Origin: Pseudomonas sp. MWU16-30317
GTDB lineage: Bacteria > Pseudomonadota > Gammaproteobacteria > Pseudomonadales > Pseudomonadaceae
Direction: 5' to 3'
Length of the DNA: 64,000 nucleotides
NCBI RefSeq assembly: GCF_020515695.1
Contig: NZ_JAIWJA010000002.1
Span: 124,001 to 188,000, forward strand
Of the stretch, positions 16,399 to 23,483 are shown piece by piece. Each line of letters opens with the position of its first letter. Position 1 is the first letter of the stretch. The translations under genes were made by a program, and so were the position numbers. The notes under the pieces were generated by a model that saw only the letters and a list, made by a program, of their open reading frames with translations, was not told where the DNA came from and did not search any database.

Positions 16399-17847
16399 AT
16401 GAACTGGATCAACCGCGCGTGTGCAATGGCTTTAGTGCTGTTGCTGAGCGCCTGTAGCAATACTCCGAACACGACCGATCAGGCCGGCAAGCCCTGGCGA
16501 GAACAGATCGACAGCGTGCTGGCAGACCCCGCGCTGGACGGCGCGCAGGTGTCGTTGACGGTGCGCGATGCCAGCAACGGCAAGATGCTTTACCAGCATG
16601 AGCCTCGGCGCCGAGGGGTACCGGCTTCGAGCCTGAAACTGCTGACCTCGGCTGCGGCCATGAGCGTGCTGGGTGCCGATTATCGCTTCGCCACCGAGCT
16701 GCGCAGCAATGCGCTGCCGAGTGCCGGCGTGTTGAACGGCAATCTGTACCTGCGCGGTACCGGCGACCCGACCATGACCCCCGCCGACTACCGCGAGCTG
16801 GCGGCCGCGCTGGCCCGCAGCGGCGTACGCACGGTGCGTGGCGATCTGCTGCTGGACGACACCTGGTTCGACGCTCGCCGCCTGGGCACCGAATGGGCCA
16901 ACGATGACGAAAGCGAGCCCTATGCCGCGCAGATTTCGGCGTTGAACATCGCGCTGGATGATCACTACAACGTTGGTTCGGTGCGCTTGACCGCCACGGC
17001 TAGAGGCGCGGCTCGCCCTGGTCTGTTGGTCGAACCCGCCAATGCGCTGGTGCAAGTGATCGACCATGGCGGCACTGGCGCCTTCACGGTCGAGCGCGAG
17101 CACGGCAGCAATCGTATTGACGTCAGCGGCAGCCTGGCGCCGGGGGCGGTGGACAGTCGCTGGCTGAGTGTCTGGGAACCCACCGCGCTGGTGGCCGACG
17201 TGTTCCGCCAGGCGCTGGCCGAGCAGGGCATCGTCGTGCAAGGCCAGACGCGCCTGGGTGTCGTGACCCCGCCGAGCGCGTCGTTGCTGGCGCAGCATCG
17301 CTCGATGCCGCTGGCCGAGCTGATCAAGCCGTTGCTCAAGCAGTCCAACAACGGCATCGCCGAGGTGCTGCTCAAGAGCATGGGTCAGCAGACCGCCCAT
17401 GCAGGCACGGCCGAAGCCGGGATCGTGGCGGCCTCAGGGTTTCTCTCGAGCCAGGGCATCGACGCCGAGCAACTGCGCCAGTTCGACGGCTCCGGCCTGT
17501 CGCGGCGCAACCTGATCTCGTCGCAGACCTTCACCGACGTGCTGATCGCGGCTCGCCGTCAGCCGTGGTTCCCCGCCTGGTATGACGCCCTGCCGATTGC
17601 TGGCACCGGTGATCGGCAGACCGGCGGTACCCTGCGCAATCGGTTGAAAGGCACAGCGGCGCAGAACAATCTGCATGCCAAGACGGGCTCGATGGGTTCG
17701 GTGTCATCGTTGACGGGGTATGTGACGACGGGGGAGGGTCGGTTGCTGGTGGTGTCGATGGTCAGCAACAACTTCCTGAGTTCAGAGGGGCGTGTGAAGC
17801 GGCTTGAGGATCAGGTGGTGCGCGCGTTGCTGGTCAGTGGGGATTGA
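16399..17847 (+). CDS. dacB: D-alanyl-D-alanine carboxypeptidase/endopeptidase (PBP4 family)
   Basis: 482 residues. The N-terminus is a lipoprotein-like signal (MALVLLLSAC, Cys as lipobox). The S13 peptidase motifs are present: SSLK (active Ser and Lys, about residue 80), SNN (KQSNNGIAEVLLKS) and KTG (HAKTGSMGSVSSLTGY), with the long insertion between motifs 1 and 2 that marks PBP4. It trims D-Ala and cuts cross-bridges in periplasmic peptidoglycan. The ATG at 16399 directly precedes the signal; an open frame starting 183 nt earlier overlaps the exporter gene and is rejected. A lipobox is unusual for PBP4, so membrane anchoring is an inference. Confidence 0.9.
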   Translation: MNWINRACAMALVLLLSACSNTPNTTDQAGKPWREQIDSVLADPALDGAQVSLTVRDASNGKMLYQHEPRRRGVPASSLKLLTSAAAMSVLGADYRFATELRSNALPSAGVLNGNLYLRGTGDPTMTPADYRELAAALARSGVRTVRGDLLLDDTWFDARRLGTEWANDDESEPYAAQISALNIALDDHYNVGSVRLTATARGAARPGLLVEPANALVQVIDHGGTGAFTVEREHGSNRIDVSGSLAPGAVDSRWLSVWEPTALVADVFRQALAEQGIVVQGQTRLGVVTPPSASLLAQHRSMPLAELIKPLLKQSNNGIAEVLLKSMGQQTAHAGTAEAGIVAASGFLSSQGIDAEQLRQFDGSGLSRRNLISSQTFTDVLIAARRQPWFPAWYDALPIAGTGDRQTGGTLRNRLKGTAAQNNLHAKTGSMGSVSSLTGYVTTGEGRLLVVSMVSNNFLSSEGRVKRLEDQVVRALLVSGD

Positions 17848-18009
17848 AGTTGTCTCGAGTGATTTTATATCTGCTCTCGCGAACAGTATCCGCTGGAAGA
17901 TAGGCCGTTGGCGATATCTGCTTTCTAGGAAATCAGAATCTATCAAATCTACTAAGTGTACATCGCCTCAAGAATTTCTTATGTTAGTTTGGGGTGAGTT
18001 AAGTAGAGG

Positions 18010-18600
18010 TTGATATGTTCGGCGCCCCTATTGCGATATTGTTGGCTGGGCAACGGCTATCGAACTTGCGATCCCGTTGTTATGCGATTTCACTCACCGG
18101 ATAGATTGAGTTCGTTTGGTAGGGGAGGATTGAATGCTTATGCATTTTGCAATGCTGATCCAGTGAATAACTCCGATCCTTCTGGGAAGGTTTCGATCTC
18201 TGCTTTTACTACTGCAACGCGCGTCCAAAAATATTTTTCGAAGCTTGGCGCTTTCAAAGCTTCAAATGAACTCGTATTGGTTAATAAGTATCGAGGGGGA
18301 GGGAGGTTAGCAAGGGAGTTTGGCGATATTGCTGGGTTTGTCAAAGCACGTTTAACCCTCGAAGTAACCGTGGTTCGTGCCCGGAAGGACATTGATGTCA
18401 TGAGTTTTGGAGATGGTCTTATGCATAAATATGTAATCACTGAGCGGGGTGAATTCATCATAGGGAGTACGCATCCGTACCATGAGATTTCCCATGCTGC
18501 ATTTGCGCAATATGTTAATAATTCAGCCTCCGATAACAATCTGTTTCAGGAGGCCTGTTTGCTAACTACATCGCTCTTGACGCTGAAGCTCAATCCTTGA
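18010..18600 (+). pseudogene. Decayed RHS-core orphan with C-terminal HKYVI domain
   Basis: A 196-codon frame with a TTG start. Its first 60 residues match the RHS-core end (WLGNGYRTCDPVVMRFHSPDRLSSFGRGG, then NADPVNNSDPSGK). The variable C-terminal part contains HKYVITERGEFIIGS and EISHAAFAQYVNN, which align with the second RHS orphan 1.8 kb downstream. Just upstream, another frame reads RRPYCDIVG, the usual lead-in (RPDPVTG) to the core, suggesting a deletion or frameshift. Near the end, a different frame reads VSGGLF, which matches the sibling's VSAGGL. The gene is therefore probably broken at both ends. It is AT-rich compared with its neighbours and its end overlaps the convergent dehydrogenase by 11 nt. 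Confidence 0.6.
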
Positions 18601-19564
18601 ACACCTGCGGGTTCACCAGATCCTGCGGCCGCTTGCCCAGCAGCGCCGCCGTCAAATTCTCCAGCGCCCGCTCAGCCATGGCCTCGCGGGTCTCGGTGGT
18701 CGCCGAGCCGATATGCGGCAAGGTCACCGCGTTGTTCAGCTTGAACAACGGCGACTCCGCCAACGGCTCTTTCTCGTAAACATCCAGCCCGGCACCGCGA
18801 ATGGTGCCGTCCTGCAACGCCGTGATCAGCGCCGCTTCGTCGACGATCGGCCCACGGGCGATGTTGACCAGGATCGCGTTTGGCTTCATCAGCTCCAGCT
18901 CGCGCTTGCCGATCAGGTGCTTGGTCTTTTCGCTCAGCGGCACCACCAGACAGACGAAATCGGCTTCGGCCAGCAATTCGTCAAGGCTGCGAAACTGTGC
19001 GCCCAGCTCTTGCTCAAGGGCGGTCTTGCGACTGTTGCCGCTGTACAGGATCGGCATGTTGAAGCCCAGGCGGCCACGGCGGGCGATGGCAGCGCCGATA
19101 TTGCCCATGCCGATGATGCCCAGCGTCTTGCCGTGCACGTCGGTACCGAATTGCGCGGCCGGGACCGAGGCTTTCCAGTGGCCGGCCTTGGTCCAGGCGT
19201 CCAGTTCAGCGACGCGCCGTGCACTGCTCATGATTAGCGAGAAGCCCAGGTCGGCGGTGCTCTCGGTCAACACGTCAGGGGTGTTGGTGAGCATGATGCC
19301 GCGCTCGTTGAAGTAGTCGACCTCGTAGTTGTCGTAGCCCACCGACACGCTGGAGACCACCTCCAGGTTCGTCGCCACCGCCAGTTGCTTGCGACCCAGC
19401 GGCCGCCCGGCGCCGATCAGGCCATGGGCCTTGGGCAGCGCGGCGTCGAACTGGGCGGCGACATCACCTTTTTTGGGATCCGGCACGATGACCGTGAAGT
19501 TCTGTTCCAGGCGCTCGATCAGGGCTGGGGCGATGCGGCTGAAGGCAAGTACGGTCTTTTTCAT
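18590..19564 (-). CDS. 2-hydroxyacid dehydrogenase (GhrB/TkrA family)
   Basis: 324 residues with the D-isomer 2-hydroxyacid dehydrogenase layout. The catalytic domain is split around a Rossmann domain bearing GIIGMGNIGAAIARR (about residues 148-163). Catalytic Arg lies in NIARGPIVDE, Glu in VYEKEP and His in LPHIGSATTETR. It reduces glyoxylate, hydroxypyruvate or 2-ketogluconate with NAD(P)H. The wording (VSVGYDNYEVDYFNERGIMLTNTPDVLTE) is closest to the GhrB/TkrA subgroup. It is a lone gene of normal GC content set between two AT-rich RHS fragments. Confidence 0.88.
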   Translation of the reverse strand: MKKTVLAFSRIAPALIERLEQNFTVIVPDPKKGDVAAQFDAALPKAHGLIGAGRPLGRKQLAVATNLEVVSSVSVGYDNYEVDYFNERGIMLTNTPDVLTESTADLGFSLIMSSARRVAELDAWTKAGHWKASVPAAQFGTDVHGKTLGIIGMGNIGAAIARRGRLGFNMPILYSGNSRKTALEQELGAQFRSLDELLAEADFVCLVVPLSEKTKHLIGKRELELMKPNAILVNIARGPIVDEAALITALQDGTIRGAGLDVYEKEPLAESPLFKLNNAVTLPHIGSATTETREAMAERALENLTAALLGKRPQDLVNPQVFKD

Positions 19565-19610
19565 TGGGCTTGTTCTCGGCAGACGCTAGAGGGAAGGCCA
19601 AGGTTAGCAA

Positions 19611-19637
19611 GCTATCGATCCGCTTCGCAAACGCAGC
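19611..19637. repeat. Direct repeat, left copy, flanking the second RHS orphan
   Basis: gctatcgatccgc, two mismatched bases, cgcaaacgc, one mismatched base, gc. 24 of 27 bases match the copy at 20689-20715 in the same orientation. Confidence 0.6.
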
Positions 19638-19777
19638 AACGGATGATGATTGCGAGCAACAGACAATTTTCGAGGCAGTACGTTGGTATTTTTAGATAGA
19701 TGTCAGCAATGGCTTATTTTTTAGATTGTCTTTGGGTGTAAGTATCAGCTATTTGCGATTGTGTCTAGCTATCAGAA

Positions 19778-20662
19778 TTGAGAGGTGGCTCGGATTTCGA
19801 ACGGCTTTATGTTGACGATTATCTAGGATTTGTGGGATGGAAAGTCATGGCTATTCACGATAGAAAATTACTTCTGACGGACAAAGCGGATTCCCTAATG
19901 TTATCTATATCCAACGGACTCGTTGTTGATTCTGCCTGCACTGCGTATGGGTATATGCTGGAATCTTCTTGTTTTCGGTCGTTTCTCGGGTTCAATGGTC
20001 AAATCAGAGAGCCTTTATATGACGGGTATGCGTTGGGCAATGGGGTTCGGTCATACCTGCCTGTGCTGATACGGTTTGCCTCTCCCGATTCAATGAGTCC
20101 GTTTGGCGAAGGGGGGCTAAATAGTTATGCTTACTGTCTTGGCGATCCTGTCAATCGCGTCGATCCCTCCGGCCAGACGTCGATATTCCAAGGGGTAAAA
20201 AGCTTGTTTTACAAGAAGCTGAGCAAGTCTCGGATTCGGCGGGCCTCTCCAGTTGGAAATCATCTGTCCGGAGCAATGGCGGCCGAATATTCGTCACTTC
20301 AGAAAGGATTGTCTGAATCTGTTATAAATATCACGGTCGTCCATAGTTCTGCTGATATGAAGAGACTGAATGCTAGTGGGTTTCAGCATAAATATGTGAT
20401 CGCTGATGATAATACATTTGTTGTCGGGAGCATGAAACGTCCGGCGGAGTTTTCTCATGCCGCAATTGTTAAATATGCTAATGAAAAGCTAAATGCGAGT
20501 GCCAAAATTGTAAGCGCAGGAGGGCTGAAGATGGGTATTAAAGGTGTTGAGGTAGATAACTTTACGGGCCACTATCTTATGCCTCGTGATCGAATTGCGC
20601 TCGCCAAGTTTAGGATTCGTGGGCTAGGGATGCGAGCGCGCAACGGAATCAACGTTCAGTAG
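19778..20662 (+). CDS. RHS repeat-associated core orphan protein, possibly 5'-truncated
   Basis: 294 codons from a TTG; an ATG at 19847 gives a shorter alternative of 271. The first part keeps scraps of an RHS repeat (ERLYVDDYL, LLLTDKADSLML). It then has the core end FLGFNGQIREPLYDGYALGNGVRS, LIRFASPDSMSPFGEGGLNSYAYCLGDPVNRVDPSG. The C-terminal 130 residues hold HKYVIADDNTFVVGS, EFSHAAIVKYANE, VSAGGLKMG and VDNFTGHYLMPRD. The layout resembles short orphan RHS proteins of Pseudomonas, whose tails vary and may be toxins. No catalytic motif or neighbouring immunity gene is recognised. Codon use is AT-rich, which fits transferred DNA. It is flanked by 27-bp direct repeats. Confidence 0.65.
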   Translation: MRGGSDFERLYVDDYLGFVGWKVMAIHDRKLLLTDKADSLMLSISNGLVVDSACTAYGYMLESSCFRSFLGFNGQIREPLYDGYALGNGVRSYLPVLIRFASPDSMSPFGEGGLNSYAYCLGDPVNRVDPSGQTSIFQGVKSLFYKKLSKSRIRRASPVGNHLSGAMAAEYSSLQKGLSESVINITVVHSSADMKRLNASGFQHKYVIADDNTFVVGSMKRPAEFSHAAIVKYANEKLNASAKIVSAGGLKMGIKGVEVDNFTGHYLMPRDRIALAKFRIRGLGMRARNGINVQ

Positions 20663-20688
20663 TAACCGATTGAATGCGCGTTTTTGAC

Positions 20689-20715
20689 GCTATCGATCCG
20701 CGCCGCAAACGCGGC
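20689..20715. repeat. Direct repeat, right copy, flanking the second RHS orphan
   Basis: Second copy of the 27-bp repeat described at 19611. It ends immediately before the stop codon of the LysR gene. Confidence 0.6.
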
Positions 20716-21663
20716 TCAGATCGCCATGTGCAGTTCGTGGATCTTCAGGTCCGCTTCATGGGCGGCGAGCATGTCCGGCAGCGAGGCGCGCAGGTATTCC
20801 ACCCAGGTGCGGATCTTCGCGTCCAGGTACTGGCGCGAGGGGTAGATGGCGTAGAGATTGAGCTCGCCGGAGCGGTACTTGGGCATCATCCGCACCAGGC
20901 TGCCGTTGCGCAGGCCGTCGATGGCAGCGTAGATCGGCAGCACGCCGATGCCCATGCCGCTGGTGATGGCGGTGGTCATGGCGTCAGCGGAGTTGACCTG
21001 GAACGGCGCGTTGGTGATGTTGACCATTTCCTGGCCATCGGGGCCGTCGAACAGCCATTTCTCCAGTTGCAGCACGGGGCTGATCAAGCGCAGGCAGGAA
21101 TGTGCGGGCAGATCGCTGGGCTTGTAGGCCATGCCGTAGGTCTGCACGTATTCGGGCGAGGCACAGGCGATGCTGTAGGTAATGCCCAGGCGTTGCGAGA
21201 CGAAGCCCGAATCCGGCAGCTCGCTGGCCAGCACGATAGACACGTCGTAGCCCTCGTCGAGCAGGTCCGGCACGCGGTTGGCCAGAGTCAGATCGAAGGT
21301 GACATCCGGGTGGGTCTTGCGGTAACCGGCGATGGCGTCGATGACGAAGTGCTGGCCGATACCAGTCATGGTGTGCACCTTGAGCTGCCCGGCGGGGCGC
21401 GCATGAGCATCACTGGCTTCGGCTTCGGCCTCCTCGACATAGGCGAGGATCTGCTCGCAACGCAATAGATAGCGCTTGCCGGCCTCGGTCAGCGCGATGC
21501 GCCGCGTGGTGCGGTTGAGCAAGCGGGTCTGCAGATGGGCTTCCAGATTGGAGACGGCGCGGGAGACGTTGGCAGTGGTGGTATCCAGTTGCACGGCGGC
21601 GGCGGTAAAGCTGCCCGCCTCGGCGACGCAACTGAAAGCGCGCATGTTTTGCAGGGTATCCAT
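20716..21663 (-). CDS. LysR family transcriptional regulator
   Basis: 315 residues. The N-terminal winged helix-turn-helix (residues 1-60: FSCVAEAGSFTAAAVQLDTTTANVSRAVSNLEAHLQTRLLNRTTRRIALTEAG) is followed by a periplasmic-binding-like effector domain (LKVHTMTGIGQHFVIDAIAGYRKTHPDVTFDL). It is divergent from the OMF/FUSC/DUF1656/HlyD efflux operon, the same arrangement as AaeR with aaeXAB in enterobacteria. It therefore probably activates that operon in response to an aromatic acid or similar compound. The effector is not known. Confidence 0.9.
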   Translation of the reverse strand: MDTLQNMRAFSCVAEAGSFTAAAVQLDTTTANVSRAVSNLEAHLQTRLLNRTTRRIALTEAGKRYLLRCEQILAYVEEAEAEASDAHARPAGQLKVHTMTGIGQHFVIDAIAGYRKTHPDVTFDLTLANRVPDLLDEGYDVSIVLASELPDSGFVSQRLGITYSIACASPEYVQTYGMAYKPSDLPAHSCLRLISPVLQLEKWLFDGPDGQEMVNITNAPFQVNSADAMTTAITSGMGIGVLPIYAAIDGLRNGSLVRMMPKYRSGELNLYAIYPSRQYLDAKIRTWVEYLRASLPDMLAAHEADLKIHELHMAI

Positions 21664-21851
21664 GTGTCACTCTCAAGATCGACGGCAAATTGTCGCATGA
21701 AGTTACAATTCAGTCTTGTGAATAACGCCGTATTATCGCGTTATCGGTAACAAAGAATCGCACGAAGCGCTGCTTATCGGCACCCTTGGCGAGCCCTAGA
21801 ATTGCCGCTCCAAAGGTCTTTCTTCTCTATTCTCCCCGGGAACTCGCCGCT

Positions 21852-23483
21852 GTGCCGCCTCGCACCATCCGTCAGCTGAATGCTCTCAGTGTTTTGGCCT
21901 TTACCTTGATCATCAGCGGCTGCGTCGGTACGGGGGGCATTGCACCACAAAGCCGACCCATGGCTGCCGATACTCTGGCCACCGACGCGGCCATCCAGGC
22001 TGCCGCCCGGGATGCCCACTGGCCTGCCGCGCAGTGGTGGCAGGGCTATGCCGATCCGCAGCTCGACCGTTGGATCGACTTGGCCGTGCAGGGCAGCCCG
22101 AACCTGGCCGCGGCCCTGGCGCGGGTGCGTCAGGCCAAGGCCATGGCCGGAGTGGCCGAGGCGGCCGAGTCGTTGCAGATCAATGGCAAGGCGGCGCTGG
22201 ATCGGCATAATTGGCCGGCGGATCAGTTCTATGGGCCGGGGGAGTTGTCCGGGGCCACCACCTGGGACAACACCGCCGGCGTCGGCCTGAGCTACTCGCT
22301 CGATCTGTGGGGCCGCGAAAGCAACGCCAGCGAGCAGGCGGTCGATATGGCCCACATGAGTGTGGCCGAGGCTCGTCAGGCGCAGCTGGAGCTGGAGAGC
22401 AATATCGTGCGGGTGTATATCCAGTTGTCGCTCAACTACGCGCAACGGGACATCGTCCTGGCCACCCTCGCTCAGCAGCAGCAGATTCTCGACCTGGCGC
22501 AAAAACGCCTGGAGGGCGGTATCGGGACGCATTTCGAGGTCAGTCAGGCCCAGACGCCGTTGCCCGAAACCCATCGCCAGATCGATGCCTTCGATGAGGC
22601 CATCGCGCTCAATCGCAATCAATTGGCCGCCTTGGCCGGCAAGGGGCCGGGTGAGGGCGCGCAGTTGCAGCGTCCGACGCTGGTGCTGGGCGCCGAGCTG
22701 AAGTTGCCTTCGGCCTTGCCAGCGCAATTGCTCGGTCAGCGCCCCGACGTGGTGGCGGCCCGTTGGCAGGTGGCGGCGCAGGCGAGGGGCATCGATGTCG
22801 CCCACGCCAATTTCTATCCCAACGTCGACCTGACGGCGAGCTTCAGCTACATGGCGACTGGCGGCAGCATGCTGGGCTTTTTGACCGGCAGCAAATCCAG
22901 CTACAACGTCGGCCCGGCCATCAGCCTGCCGATCTTCGACGGTGGTCGCCTGCGCGGCCAACTGGGTGAGGCGAGCGCCGGTTATGACCTGGCGGTGGCG
23001 CACTACAACCAGACGCTGGTCAACGCCCTCAAGGATATTTCCGATCAGTTGATCCGCCGCGAATCGATGGCCAAGCAGCAGGGTTTCGCCGCCGAGTCGG
23101 TGGCCTCGGCGCAGAAGACTTATGACATTGCGATGATCGCCTATCGACGCGGCCTCACCGATTATCTCAATGTACTCAACGCGCAGACCTTGCTCTTCCA
23201 CGAGCGCCAGGTCGAGCAGCAGGTGCAGGCCGCACGCCTGACTGCCCATGCCGAGCTGGTCACGGCGCTGGGCGGCGGTTTGCAGGCGGGGGGCGATGTG
23301 CCCTCAGCTGCGCAGGCTGCACCGGGTGGCGTCAAGGCCGGCCTGGTGGCTGCCCTTGTGGGCGCGGGCTCTACCCGCGAAGGCGTCAGATCAGACGCCG
23401 AGTCGAACCCGTCGCGGGCAGCGCCCGCTGCCACATCGGCCTCGGCCTTGCCGGCTGCGGCCGGGGCGCAGTCGCGGCCATGA
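21852..23483 (+). CDS. NodT/OprM family efflux outer membrane lipoprotein
   Basis: 543 residues from a GTG start that sits just before a lipoprotein signal (LAFTLIISGC). Two OEP repeats follow (WWQGYADPQLDRWIDLAVQGSPNLAAALARVRQAKA and RPDVVAARWQVAAQARGIDVAHANFYPNVDLTASF), the usual trimeric channel-tunnel architecture. The longer frame starts at a TTG at 21786 with no clear ribosome site and is less likely. The last 45 residues (from about AGLVAALVGAGSTREGV) are encoded by a REP pair and are foreign to the family. The stop overlaps the next ATG by 4 nt. It forms the outer part of the efflux system with the FUSC and HlyD proteins. Confidence 0.88.
   Translation: MPPRTIRQLNALSVLAFTLIISGCVGTGGIAPQSRPMAADTLATDAAIQAAARDAHWPAAQWWQGYADPQLDRWIDLAVQGSPNLAAALARVRQAKAMAGVAEAAESLQINGKAALDRHNWPADQFYGPGELSGATTWDNTAGVGLSYSLDLWGRESNASEQAVDMAHMSVAEARQAQLELESNIVRVYIQLSLNYAQRDIVLATLAQQQQILDLAQKRLEGGIGTHFEVSQAQTPLPETHRQIDAFDEAIALNRNQLAALAGKGPGEGAQLQRPTLVLGAELKLPSALPAQLLGQRPDVVAARWQVAAQARGIDVAHANFYPNVDLTASFSYMATGGSMLGFLTGSKSSYNVGPAISLPIFDGGRLRGQLGEASAGYDLAVAHYNQTLVNALKDISDQLIRRESMAKQQGFAAESVASAQKTYDIAMIAYRRGLTDYLNVLNAQTLLFHERQVEQQVQAARLTAHAELVTALGGGLQAGGDVPSAAQAAPGGVKAGLVAALVGAGSTREGVRSDAESNPSRAAPAATSASALPAAAGAQSRP
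23355..23436. repeat. REP pair inside the 3' end of the efflux channel gene
   Basis: A cttgtgggcgcgggctctacccgcgaag copy faces gtcgcgggcagcgcccgctgccacat. Both are diverged REP palindromes, and both are in frame within coding sequence. Confidence 0.75.

Noticed and set aside
18010..20662. An intact RHS toxin-immunity system
   Set aside because: Both genes are short, at least one is frame-broken, and no immunity-type gene follows either of them.
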